Notes: generated by a model from the letters alone, not told the origin. Shown: positions 35,997 through 45,823, numbered from the stretch's first letter. The stretch is 64,000 nt of DNA from DIGJ01 sp041739345 (GCA_041739345.1 JBGSNZ010000040.1:42221-106220), one strand, 5' to 3'. Numbers and translations: made by a program.

Positions 35997-36962
35997 CTAT
36001 TTTTCGCATTTACTATACTCCTTGGATTGAATAATTTCTTGTTCACTAAATAGTCTTGTTACAACATCTTCATAATCACATAAACGTTCTGATTTCTTAA
36101 TCTTTTTCGAATATTTTTCATTATCTGAAAACATTTGAATCATGTAAAACCATAATTCCTTCATTTTAAATAAGACATTTCTCTCTCCAAAGAGTTGCCC
36201 TTTATAATCTTCATATATTCTATCATGAAACTCTTTCAGTATTGTCTTATCAAGTTTACTGTCATTTGTAATAGCACTGACCAATCCAGGATTCGTTAGC
36301 ACCCCTCTACCAAGCATTATCGTATTTACCGACTTGAACTGATCAGAAAATTCCTTGTACCTATGGGAAGAAAAGATATCGCCATTATAACAAACTGGAT
36401 TTTTACTTAACGCCAGGGCGTCTCTAAAGATATCCTGATTGGGCTTATTTTTATAGAAATCCTTTTGAATTCTTGGATGGATAATAAGCTCTTCAATTGG
36501 ATATTGGTTATATATTTCAATCAAATCATAAAACTCTTCTGGACTATCTTTTCCGATTCTGGTTTTTACAGAAATTTTTGTGATAGATGCGCTAAAGATT
36601 TCATCTAAAAACGCATTTAATTCCTCTTTTTTCGAAAGGAATCCAGAACCTTTGTTTTTCGAGACAACCGTTCCAGAAGGGCAGCCTAAATTCAAATTTA
36701 ACTCCTGGTATCCCATCTGCTTAATTTCTTTTGAAGTTTGTAAAAAATGTTGCGCATTATTAGATAGTAATTGTGGAACTAAAATCATTCCTTTGTTATT
36801 TTCAGGCAATATATCATTCAGCTCCCGATTACTTAGTTTTCCGTTTTGATTGGTAGAAATAAAAGGCGAAAAATACTTATCCATAGGATGAAAATAGGTA
36901 TGATAAGCATTTCGATAAATATAACCCGTTATGCCTTCCAATGGTGCGAAATAAAAATTCAT
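35997..36962 (-). CDS. tRNA-dihydrouridine synthase
   Basis: FMN-dependent enzyme of 321 residues that reduces uridines in tRNA. The start (FAPLEGIT), the catalytic cysteine in LNLGCPSG, the KTRIG loop, the HPR segment and the FMN phosphate site GRGVLTNP are present. Its TIM barrel is typical of the Dus family, but it diverges from DusB of Firmicutes. It starts 13 bases after the cupin gene. Confidence 0.88.
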   Translation of the reverse strand: MNFYFAPLEGITGYIYRNAYHTYFHPMDKYFSPFISTNQNGKLSNRELNDILPENNKGMILVPQLLSNNAQHFLQTSKEIKQMGYQELNLNLGCPSGTVVSKNKGSGFLSKKEELNAFLDEIFSASITKISVKTRIGKDSPEEFYDLIEIYNQYPIEELIIHPRIQKDFYKNKPNQDIFRDALALSKNPVCYNGDIFSSHRYKEFSDQFKSVNTIMLGRGVLTNPGLVSAITNDSKLDKTILKEFHDRIYEDYKGQLFGERNVLFKMKELWFYMIQMFSDNEKYSKKIKKSERLCDYEDVVTRLFSEQEIIQSKEYSKCEK

Positions 36963-36975
36963 TGTTTATAGCTCC

Positions 36976-37473
36976 TTATTTTGTCAACTTAAGAATTGCT
37001 TGTTTGTGGCTTGGATACTTTTCCAATAAATCGTTTCTTTCAAATAATTCAAAGTCTTTGAAATCAAATCCCGGCGATACCATACAACCAACAAGTGCAT
37101 ATCCTTCCTTGTTCATCGCTGAACCAAAAATATAATCTTTCGGAACCAATATCTGGGGTTTTTCACCCTTTTCCATATCAAGCCCAAGTTCCTGCGTCAG
37201 CAATTCACCTTCCGGGTTAATCATATATATAGTTAATGAAGATCCCGAATGATAATACCACATTTCGTCTGATTTTAGCCTATGGAAATTAGATACTTCT
37301 CCATCTCGTAATAAAAAATAGATGCTAGTCCACAACTTTCGTGACTCTTGACTTTCAACGTTTAACTCTCCTTGTGCAACTATATCACTTGAGTTAAAGC
37401 TTTCTTTATAGAATCCGCCTTCCGGATGAGGTGTCATACTTAAATTTTCAACAAAATAGTCTGCTGTATACAT
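36976..37473 (-). CDS. DUF985-type cupin protein
   Basis: Small beta-barrel protein of 165 residues with the family start MTPHPEGGFYKES and the segment WYYHSGSSLTIYMI. The DUF985 cupins are metal-free or metal-binding barrels of unclear function. It is co-oriented with and just upstream of the dihydrouridine synthase gene. Confidence 0.85.
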   Translation of the reverse strand: MYTADYFVENLSMTPHPEGGFYKESFNSSDIVAQGELNVESQESRKLWTSIYFLLRDGEVSNFHRLKSDEMWYYHSGSSLTIYMINPEGELLTQELGLDMEKGEKPQILVPKDYIFGSAMNKEGYALVGCMVSPGFDFKDFELFERNDLLEKYPSHKQAILKLTK

Positions 37474-37483
37474 TATATAATTT

Positions 37484-37521
37484 GCAAGATGTATATAACT
37501 ATCTTTTTATATACATCTTGC
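37484..37521 (-). terminator. terminator of the rubrerythrin gene
   Basis: Perfect 15-bp inverted repeat GCAAGATGTATATAA / TTATATACATCTTGC with an 8-base loop, 40 bases past the rubrerythrin stop. Confidence 0.82.
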
Positions 37522-37560
37522 TTCCTTCCATTTAATTATTTCTTTATTGTCCATAAATTT

Positions 37561-38100
37561 TTAATAGTTTTCAGCCTTAATTTGGAAATGTGCTTGCGGA
37601 TGTTCGCAAACTGGACAAACTTGTGGAGCGTTTTTCCCTATTACAATGTGCCCGCAAACGCTGCATTGCCAAATTGTATCTCCTTCTTTCGAAAATACGA
37701 GTCCGCCTTCCAAATTTTCAATTAGCTTACGATATCGTTCTTCATGTTCTTTTTCAATCTTAGCAACTTCCTCGAATAGAAAGGCAACGCGAGTAAATCC
37801 TTCCTCTTTTGCTTCCTTTGCAAATGAAGTATACATGTCTGTCCATTCATAATGTTCACCTGCAGCCGCGTCTTCTAAGTTAGTTAATGTATCCGCTACT
37901 CCATCGTGAAGTAGTTTGAACCAAATTTTTGCATGTTCTTTTTCATTATTTGCTGTTTCCTCAAATAGGGATGCTATCTGTACATAGCCTTCTTTCTTCG
38001 CTTTTGAAGCATAATATGTATATTTATTACGTGCCTGTGATTCCCCTGCAAATGCTGCCAAAAGATTAGCCTCTGTTTTAGTACCTTTTAAATCTTTCAT
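37561..38100 (-). CDS. rbr: rubrerythrin
   Basis: Peroxide-reducing diiron protein of 179 residues that protects anaerobes from oxidative stress. The N-terminal four-helix bundle contains iron ligands in AGESQARN, EKEHAKIW and EKEHEERY. The C-terminal rubredoxin domain has CSVCGH and CPVCEH. It is a single-gene unit with its own terminator. Confidence 0.95.
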   Translation of the reverse strand: MKDLKGTKTEANLLAAFAGESQARNKYTYYASKAKKEGYVQIASLFEETANNEKEHAKIWFKLLHDGVADTLTNLEDAAAGEHYEWTDMYTSFAKEAKEEGFTRVAFLFEEVAKIEKEHEERYRKLIENLEGGLVFSKEGDTIWQCSVCGHIVIGKNAPQVCPVCEHPQAHFQIKAENY

Positions 38101-38168
38101 AGTAATCCTCCCTTTCTTGCAAATTATAATTTATTTTCTACGTCATTATTTTATTTGTTTCGATTAAT

Positions 38169-39962
38169 CTACACCTGATATTTGCTTAAGTCTTCCTGGA
38201 AGTTCTTAATCATAGCATCAAATATTGAAATCTGGGTTGTTAGTTCGCTAATTTGATCTACATAGACAGCAACATTTGCGCTTGCCTCCTGTGTAGATGC
38301 TGAATTTTCTTCTGCAATAGCAGCAAGGCTTTGAATATTATCAAATAAGGACGAAATATTATCGGCTTCCGTTTCTAATTCCTGTGATGTTTTAATCATT
38401 ACAGTGGAAACGCCTTTTAAATTTTCATTGGATTGGCTAGAAGTTTCAACTGCCTTCGCCAAGCTTCCATTTTCCTTTTCCAATACATTGTACTGTACAT
38501 CGATTCCCTCTACTACCTCGCCTACACTTGTTAAAAAGCTAGTCAGGCTTCCATTAATCTGTGAAACGGCCTGATTTGTTTCTTCGGAAAGCTTACGTAC
38601 TTCTTCTGCAACAACTGCAAAACCTTTTCCTGCATCTCCTGCTCTTGCCGCTTCAATCGAAGCATTTAATGCTAAAAGATTTATCTGCTTTGCTATTCCT
38701 GATACAATAGAAACAATTTGTGTAATATTATCTACATTCTCTTTCAATTCGTTTCCGCTATTTTTAATTTTACTAAATTTAAAAAGGACGTCACTTATTT
38801 GAGATGCAGTATTCTTTACATCATGGAAACTGTTTTCAATACTATTAACTGCCTCTTCGATTCTATCTTTATTCTTTTGGCTCTCACCTGATATTCTTGA
38901 AACATTGTTTATGCTGTCATTTAATACAACAACTGCATTTTCTGTATCTTCCGCTTGTTTCGTGGCAGCCATTGCAACTTCATCAAGAACCGTTGTAATG
39001 TCATTTGATGCTGCTTGCATCGTACCTGCGATAGAAGAAACAGAATGGTTAAATGTATACATTTCATCTACTATGCCGTGGAAACCTATAAAGTCTTTTT
39101 GTACATTTTGTTTTATTCCATTTATGTTTTTCATTATCAATTCATATTCATCATTTGAATGAATATGGGAAGATTCTACAAACTCACGGTTTCCTATCTT
39201 TTGAAGCTCTTTAAAGATTAATCTTTTCGGTCTGTTCATCAAAGCCGAGGTACACATTGTAATTACAAAAGTAATACCACTAAGTAGCAATGTTTTTACC
39301 GGGCTAGATACAGTAAAATAAGATGCTACTGCCATAATAATCGTATTTAAGATAGCTGTCTTAGTCGTTGTATTTTTTATAAAGCCAAAAGAAAGCAATT
39401 GATTTATGCGGTAATTTTTTGTATATTCAATCTCTTTTTCAAATGTTAGCTTTAATTGAATTTCTTCTTTTGATTGACTTATCACTTCAGCTTTAATGTT
39501 TTCTTTAAAATACTTTGCAACACCAGTTATTAATCCGCTTAAGTAATCTGCCATTCCCCTTTTGGAACGATAGACAAACAATGCTTCATATGGTGATATC
39601 GGAGTCATGTCAAGAATCGGTGGTACAGCTCCTTTTATTCGTTTCATAACAATGACATGCACATCATTCATTGATTTTAAAAACTGATATGCAGATTCAT
39701 GTCGGAAAAATCCGGGATAGTTTTTACTAAAAGTCTTTATATTTTCCTCTCCCATAATTTTCCATATTTGTGAATGACTTTTCCCTGCTTCCTTACCAAT
39801 ATCATCAATTAAGCCCATTGCTACTTTATCCTCGATGTCTTCCAAAGGAGAAAAAATGTAATCAATTGGAAACTTATATGATTTTAGAGTCTGTTCTACT
39901 ATCTGTTTTCCAAATAATTCTTTACAAGACTCAATCCAAGATGAGACAACTGTACCTTTCAT
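38169..39962 (-). CDS. H-NOX heme sensor fused to a methyl-accepting chemotaxis domain
   Basis: Gas-sensing chemoreceptor of about 597 residues. An N-terminal H-NOX domain (1-185) is followed by two hydrophobic segments (about 205-250), a HAMP-like linker and a methyl-accepting signalling domain. With the start at 39962 the numbering equals that of the Thermoanaerobacter H-NOX: proximal His102, Pro115, Tyr131-Ser133-Arg135, and distal Trp9, Asn74 and Tyr140. The distal Tyr marks O2-binding H-NOX proteins, so an oxygen-avoidance receptor is likely. The signalling tip reads LALNASIEAARAGDAGKG. AGGAAG lies 8 bases upstream of this start; an ATG 13 codons earlier is less well placed. Confidence 0.92.
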   Translation of the reverse strand: MKGTVVSSWIESCKELFGKQIVEQTLKSYKFPIDYIFSPLEDIEDKVAMGLIDDIGKEAGKSHSQIWKIMGEENIKTFSKNYPGFFRHESAYQFLKSMNDVHVIVMKRIKGAVPPILDMTPISPYEALFVYRSKRGMADYLSGLITGVAKYFKENIKAEVISQSKEEIQLKLTFEKEIEYTKNYRINQLLSFGFIKNTTTKTAILNTIIMAVASYFTVSSPVKTLLLSGITFVITMCTSALMNRPKRLIFKELQKIGNREFVESSHIHSNDEYELIMKNINGIKQNVQKDFIGFHGIVDEMYTFNHSVSSIAGTMQAASNDITTVLDEVAMAATKQAEDTENAVVVLNDSINNVSRISGESQKNKDRIEEAVNSIENSFHDVKNTASQISDVLFKFSKIKNSGNELKENVDNITQIVSIVSGIAKQINLLALNASIEAARAGDAGKGFAVVAEEVRKLSEETNQAVSQINGSLTSFLTSVGEVVEGIDVQYNVLEKENGSLAKAVETSSQSNENLKGVSTVMIKTSQELETEADNISSLFDNIQSLAAIAEENSASTQEASANVAVYVDQISELTTQISIFDAMIKNFQEDLSKYQV

Positions 39963-40096
39963 ATGTAATTCTTCCTTTCCTATTATCTGTGTGTATGGCA
40001 AATTCTAATTTTTACCAAATCAATAATGATTCTTATTTTAGCATCATTTTTACCATATTTCAAGTTAATATTGAAGGATATTTAAATATTTTAATA

Positions 40097-40136
40097 ATAA
40101 CGGCAGTAACCAACTTTTTTCGGTTACTGCCGTTAT
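40097..40136. terminator. bidirectional terminator
   Basis: Perfect 15-bp stem ATAACGGCAGTAACC / GGTTACTGCCGTTAT. It lies 52 bases past the end of the decayed oxidoreductase and upstream of the chemoreceptor. Confidence 0.82.
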
Positions 40137-40187
40137 CCATTTTCTAAATTGAATATACAATTATTTTCAGCTTTATTTGTGCAAGCT

Positions 40188-40962
40188 TTAAATATCTAGT
40201 GCTGCATGATGACCCTGATACACTGCTGTTGTTATCGTTGATGCTTTTACACAATCACCGATCGTCGCCACATATGGTGCCGCATCGATTAATGTATCCA
40301 CGACATCCCTACGAGGTTTTTGACCCAATGCACAAATTACAGTTTTTCCCTCAACAAGTGTTTTATTGCCTTGTGTATCTTCGCAGATAACACCTTCTTT
40401 TGTAACCTCAACACCTTTATATTCGGTCTTGACTACAATATTTTGTTTCTTTATTTCTTCCAATAGAATTGGTCTATGACGAATGTTCGCATCCGGAGCA
40501 AGTTCCGCTCTCATTTCAATAAGCTGAACTGATTTACCTTCCATTGCTAAATGTATAGCCGCTTCGCAACCAGCTAATCCACCGCCAAGTACAACAATCG
40601 AATCATCTACTTGATCTTTTTTTAGATAGTAATCATTTACTATAATGACTTGTTCCCCATCTAGTCCTTTCAGTGGTGGTACAATCGGCTCTGAGCCTAC
40701 CGCAATGATAACAGCATCTGCGTCAAATGTTTCTACATAATCCTTATCTACTGTTGTGTTCAATCTTATGTCTACTCCCGCGTCTTTTCCGTACTATCCA
40801 ATTCACGACCAATTAATGGATTAACCGTACATCGTCTTGTTGATGTCATTGCGCGTTCTGCCATACAAGTAAAGCATCGTAAGCAATTTGCGGATGTATT
40901 TTTCAAATAATCTGGATGTTGAATCCAGGATTCATTTGTTGGAAAGTCAATTACAACAACAT
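40188..40962 (-). pseudogene. remnant of an NADH:flavin oxidoreductase (2-enoate reductase type)
   Basis: Only pieces of a FadH/old-yellow-enzyme-type protein remain. The upstream piece (about 40772-40960) encodes the iron-sulfur Cys region (NCLRCFTCM, RRCTVNPLIGREL). It then jumps directly to the second dinucleotide-binding part (AGVDIRLNTTV, VVLGGGLAGCEAA, ALGQKP, IGDCVKA) in another frame. The whole flavin-binding TIM barrel and the first GGGPAG loop are missing. The front truncation falls at the nadC terminator. The parent enzyme would have been about 640 residues. Confidence 0.85.
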
Positions 40963-41007
40963 AAAAAGCGTTTTCGTTCCTCAAAAATGGAACGAAAACG
41001 CTTTTTT
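40963..41007 (-). terminator. terminator of the nadABC operon
   Basis: 18-bp perfect stem AAAAAGCGTTTTCGTTCC / GGAACGAAAACGCTTTTT with an 8-base loop, 20 bases past the nadC stop. Confidence 0.92.
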
Positions 41008-41026
41008 AAGCAATTAATTTTATCTA

Positions 41027-41884
41027 CTAATCCAGCACACAGAGGTTTTTTAATGAAACATCCAAAATGGGTGCGGAATGTGTTAGAGCTCCACAAGAAA
41101 TAAAATCAACACCGAGTTCCAAAAGCTCTTCAATGCGCTCTTTTGTCACATTTCCCGAACATTCTGTCTGTGCTTTATCTCCTACAATTTCTATCGCTTC
41201 ACGCATCATCTTTGTACTCATATTATCGAGCATGATAATATCCGCACCTGCCTTAAGTGCCTCACGTAGCATCTCCAAATCTTCGACTTCTACTTCAATT
41301 TTACGTACAAAAGGAGCATATTCCTTCGCTAATTCAACTGCTTGCTTCACCCCACCGGCTGCCGCAATGTGGTTATCTTTTAACAAAATGCCATCGGACA
41401 GGTTAAAGCGATGGTTGTAGCCGCCGCCTACCTTTACCGCATACTTCTCAAAAATTCTCATATTTGGAGTTGTCTTTCTGGTATCTAATAACTTTGTTTT
41501 ACTTCCCTTCATCATATCGGAAATTACGCGGGTATGAGATGCGATTCCGCTCATTCTCTGTAGATAATTAAGTGCTGTTCGCTCTCCAGATAATAAAGCT
41601 CTGACATCTGCGGTAATTATAGCTAATAAATCACCATTACTTACTTTATCCCCATCATTAACATACGCTAGCATATTTGCGTTTGGATCAAGCAGTAAAA
41701 ATACCCGGTAAAAGATATCCATACCTGCTATTACACCGTCCTGCTTGCATAGGAGTTGAACCTGACCTTTTTTATTTTCCTGCATTACTGCATTCGTTGA
41801 GATATCCTCACTCGTGATATCTTCTCTGAGTGCTTGTAATAATATATCATCCACATTTAATTTTAATGTTATCTCGCTGTTCAC
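41027..41884 (-). CDS. nadC: nicotinate-nucleotide pyrophosphorylase NadC
   Basis: Quinolinate phosphoribosyltransferase, 285 residues, making nicotinate mononucleotide from quinolinate and PRPP. The signatures RTALNYLQRMSGIA, LDTRKTTPNMR, VGGGYNHRFNL and LKDNHI are complete. It appears to begin with GTG and overlaps nadB by 38 bases (14 if the next in-frame start is used). It is the last gene of the nad operon. Confidence 0.95.
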   Translation of the reverse strand: MNSEITLKLNVDDILLQALREDITSEDISTNAVMQENKKGQVQLLCKQDGVIAGMDIFYRVFLLLDPNANMLAYVNDGDKVSNGDLLAIITADVRALLSGERTALNYLQRMSGIASHTRVISDMMKGSKTKLLDTRKTTPNMRIFEKYAVKVGGGYNHRFNLSDGILLKDNHIAAAGGVKQAVELAKEYAPFVRKIEVEVEDLEMLREALKAGADIIMLDNMSTKMMREAIEIVGDKAQTECSGNVTKERIEELLELGVDFISCGALTHSAPILDVSLKNLCVLD

Positions 41885-43160
41885 TTCGCTTCATCCTCTC
41901 TATTTCACTAAATATTAGCTCCTTATTCTTACTTTGTAACCATTCATAATTTTCATAGTCTGCGATATTTATATTTGTCTGTATACGATTGGTTTTACGG
42001 AAGGTAGTTGTGATGTGAGCTGCTGCTTCCTTGGCAAAGACCAAGCTTTCCAACAACGAATTACTCGCCAAGCGGTTCGCTCCATGCACGCCATTACAAC
42101 TGGTTTCACCTACTGCATATAGATGCTCCATGGATGTTTTACTTTGCAAGTTTACATCAATTCCACCCATAAAATAATGTTGTGCTGGTGTAACTGGTAT
42201 GCATTCCCTTGTAATATCAATGCCTTCCTCTAAGCAACGTTCATAAATGTTCGGGAACCGATTTTTAATCTGATTACTTCCTAGATGCATTATGCTAAGC
42301 CACACATGCCTGCTTCCTTCATGCTGCATTTGTTGGTTAATTTCCCTCGTCAATACATCTCTTGGCAGAAGCTCATCGACAAAACGTTCCATATCAGCAT
42401 TCAGTAGATAGGCGCCTTCTCCTCGAACCGATTCTGAAATTAGGAATCTTCTTCCTGGTTTTATTGAATACAGTGTGGTTGGATGTATCTGAATGTAATT
42501 CATATTTTTTATTGCTATGTCATATTTAATTGCCAATGCCAAAGAATCCCCTGTTAGATGCGGATAATTCGTTGAATCTTCAAACAAACCACCTATCCCA
42601 CCGGTAGCTAATACGGTATACGTTGCATCCAGTCTTTTAATTACTCCATCTTTTGAGCGAGCTATGACCCCACAGCAACAATTTTTATAACAAATCAGGT
42701 CGATCATCTCTGTATATTCCAAAATGATAACATTCTTTTTCTTCTTTACCTGTTCTAGTAATTTTCGGGTAATTTCTTGTCCTGTAATGTCTTTATGATA
42801 TAAAATCCGTTCGGTAGAATGAGCACCTTCTTTTGTATAAAGTAATTTTCCGTCCTTTTGCTCAAATTCAACGCCAAGTGAAGTTAAATCATGAATAACC
42901 TCGGGAGATTTTCGTATCATCTGTTGCACCGAGTCAAGGTTATTTTCATAATGCCCAGCTTTTAACGTATCCTGAAAAAAGCTGTTATAATCTTCTTGTT
43001 CCTTCAAAACACAGATCCCCCCCTGTGCCAAGTAGGAGTCACTCATTTCTAAGGAACTCTTTGTTATCATTATGATACTTTTATCCTCAGGAAGATTAAG
43101 TGCACAATATAACCCAGCAACGCCAGTTCCTATGATAATAACATCTGCATTTTCCCTCAT
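41847..43160 (-). CDS. nadB: L-aspartate oxidase NadB
   Basis: FAD enzyme of about 437 residues that oxidises aspartate to iminoaspartate; in anaerobes fumarate serves as acceptor. The FAD fold IIIGTGVAGLY is at the N-terminus, with SLAQGG-type YLAQGGICV, and the later HPTTLY, GRRFLISESVRGEGA and CNGVHGANRLASNSLLE. The C-terminal helical domain is shorter than in E. coli NadB (about 540 residues). The start at 43160 has AGAGGTG upstream; a GTG 3 codons earlier overlaps that site. Confidence 0.94.
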   Translation of the reverse strand: MRENADVIIIGTGVAGLYCALNLPEDKSIIMITKSSLEMSDSYLAQGGICVLKEQEDYNSFFQDTLKAGHYENNLDSVQQMIRKSPEVIHDLTSLGVEFEQKDGKLLYTKEGAHSTERILYHKDITGQEITRKLLEQVKKKKNVIILEYTEMIDLICYKNCCCGVIARSKDGVIKRLDATYTVLATGGIGGLFEDSTNYPHLTGDSLALAIKYDIAIKNMNYIQIHPTTLYSIKPGRRFLISESVRGEGAYLLNADMERFVDELLPRDVLTREINQQMQHEGSRHVWLSIMHLGSNQIKNRFPNIYERCLEEGIDITRECIPVTPAQHYFMGGIDVNLQSKTSMEHLYAVGETSCNGVHGANRLASNSLLESLVFAKEAAAHITTTFRKTNRIQTNINIADYENYEWLQSKNKELIFSEIERMKRSEQRDNIKIKCG

Positions 43161-43172
43161 TATAATCACCTC

Positions 43173-44081
43173 TTATTCTGCCAAAACCAACATTCGCTCC
43201 AAAGCTTTTTTAGCATTCGCATAGGTCCCATCATCCAGTTCAACTGTGTTGCTCATTGTATCAATCTGTTCCAAAATCCCATCTATGGTTATGCGTTTCA
43301 TATTAGGACAAAACTGCCTATGTCCTACGGAATAGAATTTCTTATTTGGATTCTTTAATTCTAGTTCACATAAAACACCCATTTCAGTACATATAATAAA
43401 GATCTTTGCATCGCTTTTGGTAGCATAATCAATAATTCCAGAAGTACTTCCAACGTAATCTGCCAATTCGAGAACATCAAAAGTACATTCTGGATGAGCC
43501 AAGATTGACGCTTCTGGATACAAGTCTTTTGCTTTCTCAACGGCTTTTCGTTTGATACTGGTGTGTACATGGCAAAAACCATCATTCAAAATGAAATTCT
43601 TTTCCGGTATTTTATCTGCTATATACCTTCCAAGATTGCCATCTGGAATAAAATAAATATTATGATTTTGTAAAGATTTCACTATTTTTAATGCATTTGA
43701 TGACGTAACACATACGTCCGAATAAGACTTTATTTCAGCCGTTGAATTGATATAACAGACAACTGCCACATCCTCATATTTTTCTCTTACTTCTTTAATT
43801 TTGTCAATGTCTGCCATGTGTGCCATAGGGCAATCCGCATAAATATCTGGCATAATAACGGTCTTCTTTGGATTCAAAATCTTTGCACTCTCACCCATAA
43901 AGGACACACCACAAAATAGTATGTTTTTTTGAGGCACCTTTGTAGCAATCTTACTAAGGTAGTAAGAATCCCCAACGTAATCGGCGATTGCTTGAACCTC
44001 ACCGTCTGTATAATAATGAGCCAAAATCACAACATCCTTTTCTTTCTTTTGCTCCATAATCCGCTTCTTGACTGTTTCCAT
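43173..44081 (-). CDS. nadA: quinolinate synthase NadA
   Basis: Iron-sulfur enzyme of about 302 residues that condenses iminoaspartate with dihydroxyacetone phosphate. Typical segments are ILAHYYTDGEVQ, CGVSFMGESAKIL, YINSTAE, CVTSSNA and HPEC. Three cluster cysteines are expected at about residues 81, 167 and 254. GGAGGAG lies 6 bases before the ATG at 44081, so the 14-codon upstream extension is not used. First gene of nadABC. Confidence 0.95.
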   Translation of the reverse strand: METVKKRIMEQKKEKDVVILAHYYTDGEVQAIADYVGDSYYLSKIATKVPQKNILFCGVSFMGESAKILNPKKTVIMPDIYADCPMAHMADIDKIKEVREKYEDVAVVCYINSTAEIKSYSDVCVTSSNALKIVKSLQNHNIYFIPDGNLGRYIADKIPEKNFILNDGFCHVHTSIKRKAVEKAKDLYPEASILAHPECTFDVLELADYVGSTSGIIDYATKSDAKIFIICTEMGVLCELELKNPNKKFYSVGHRQFCPNMKRITIDGILEQIDTMSNTVELDDGTYANAKKALERMLVLAE

Positions 44082-44111
44082 TTTTGTCTCCTCCTTCGTT
44101 GGATTTCGTAA

Positions 44112-44140
44112 ATTATAACACATGTAATTACATATGACAA
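44112..44140 (-). promoter_or_regulatory. nadA promoter with palindromic spacer
   Basis: On the minus strand: TTGTCA, 17 bases, TATAAT. The spacer contains the perfect palindrome ATGTAATTACAT (44122-44133), well placed for a repressor. NiaR-type repressors control nad genes in many Firmicutes, but I cannot confirm that this is its site. Confidence 0.65.
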
Positions 44141-44208
44141 GACAGTTAAGGTGTGAATGTTTTCCTCCTCTTTAGATTCACCACAAATCACTACTCTCCC
44201 GTTTCAAA

Positions 44209-44239
44209 TAAAAAAAGCCATCAAATTTGATGACTTTTT
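44209..44239 (-). terminator. terminator of putP
   Basis: Stem AAAAAAGCCATCA / TGATGACTTTTTT with one internal mismatch, 19 bases past the putP stop and just upstream of the nadA promoter region. Confidence 0.75.
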
Positions 44240-44257
44240 TCACGTAGTATTCAATTT

Positions 44258-45796
44258 TTATTTATTAGCAATTAAAAATTCATCAAATTCTTTTTTTATT
44301 TCATCCTCCGGCTTCTTAGTGATAAGACTCACTATAATTATAAAAAGTACAGAAATTACAAATGCTGGCAACAATTCATAGATATTAATATAGGATTTAA
44401 TAAAGTTTCGCCAAACAAATACAGTCATTCCTCCTGACAAAATACCGGCTAAAGCGCCCTGCCAGTTCATCCTTCTCCAATACAATGAAATCAATATAGC
44501 AGGACCAAATGCTGCTCCAAAACCGGCCCAAGCATAGGATACCAAGTCAAATACTGAACTGTCTGGATTTCTGGCAATAAACATTGCGATCACCGCAACA
44601 ATAAGTACACTAATTCTGCTAATATGCATGGTACTCTTTTCATTTACATATTTACCAAATAGTTTTTTTCCAATATCCTCAGAAATTGCAGAAGAAGTTA
44701 TCAATAATTGTGAATCCGCAGTACTCATAATTGCAGCCAGAATTGCCGTTAAAAATATACCAGCTAAAATCGCAGCAAAAGGACCCTTTAATATATGCTG
44801 TGTTAAATAAATAAAGATTCTCTCTCCGTCCATTGAAGTAAGTTCTTTTGATGAAACAACGGTAGACATATAAGCTTTACCAATCACACCCAATAATACA
44901 GCTGCAGCTAGTGATACTATAACCCACGCCATAGCAAGCCTTCTTGCAGGTTTAATATGCTTCGCACTTTGTATTCCCATAAAACGAGCGAGAATGTGTG
45001 GTTGTCCAAAATAACCCAATCCCCATGCTGCAATCGAGATAATGCTGATTATACCTAACCCATTGCCGATACCTGTCCATTCACGAAACCCTAGGCTATT
45101 TGAAGTTTCTGCCAAGGAGGCAGCAAGATCAAAGGTATTTGCAGCTCCTCCCATTGAAAATACTGCAATCACAGGAAGGAGTACAATTGCAAAAAACATG
45201 ACGATTCCCTGAATTAAATCCGTCCAGCAAACAGCCAGAAATCCTCCCAAAAATGTATAGGAGACAATTACAATTGAACCAATAATCAATGCAATCTCAT
45301 AATCTAGGCCAAACACAGCGTTAAACAGCTTAGCTCCTGCGGAAAATTGCGCTGCTGTATAAATCAAGAAAAATATAACGATAAATACTGCTGATATGAT
45401 ACGTATCAAATTACTTTTATCACGGAATCTGTTTTCAAGAAACGTAGGAATAGTAATAGCATCTCCTGCTTTTTCCGAATAGTTTCTAAGTTTCTTTGCT
45501 AATAGTAGCCAATTTAGATAAGTTCCGATGCAAAGTCCGATTGCAGTCCATAAAGCCTCAGCTAATCCATTATTTTTTGTCAGCATGAATGCAGTTCCAG
45601 GAAGTCCCATTAAAAGCCAACCACTCATATCGGATGCCTGTGCACTCATAGAAGTCACCCAAAAGTTTAGATTTCTTCCTCCTAGAAAATAATCAGACTG
45701 GCTCTTATTTTTCTTGTAAAAATAGAATCCAATCCATAACATAACAAGTAAATAGAGAATTAGTATCGTAGCGTGAATTATTTGTTCCATTTCCAT
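44258..45796 (-). CDS. putP: sodium/proline symporter PutP
   Basis: Sodium:solute symporter of 512 residues with about 13 membrane helices. Sodium-site and substrate motifs of the PutP type are present (SQSDYFLGGRNLNFW, SAQASDMSGWLLMG, and STADSQLLITSSAISEDI). It probably imports proline with Na+. It is monocistronic between two terminators and has a promoter flanked by an inverted repeat. Confidence 0.92.
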   Translation of the reverse strand: MEMEQIIHATILILYLLVMLWIGFYFYKKNKSQSDYFLGGRNLNFWVTSMSAQASDMSGWLLMGLPGTAFMLTKNNGLAEALWTAIGLCIGTYLNWLLLAKKLRNYSEKAGDAITIPTFLENRFRDKSNLIRIISAVFIVIFFLIYTAAQFSAGAKLFNAVFGLDYEIALIIGSIVIVSYTFLGGFLAVCWTDLIQGIVMFFAIVLLPVIAVFSMGGAANTFDLAASLAETSNSLGFREWTGIGNGLGIISIISIAAWGLGYFGQPHILARFMGIQSAKHIKPARRLAMAWVIVSLAAAVLLGVIGKAYMSTVVSSKELTSMDGERIFIYLTQHILKGPFAAILAGIFLTAILAAIMSTADSQLLITSSAISEDIGKKLFGKYVNEKSTMHISRISVLIVAVIAMFIARNPDSSVFDLVSYAWAGFGAAFGPAILISLYWRRMNWQGALAGILSGGMTVFVWRNFIKSYINIYELLPAFVISVLFIIIVSLITKKPEDEIKKEFDEFLIANK

Positions 45797-45823
45797 ATCT
45801 CCTTTGATTTTTTACTCTTTTAT

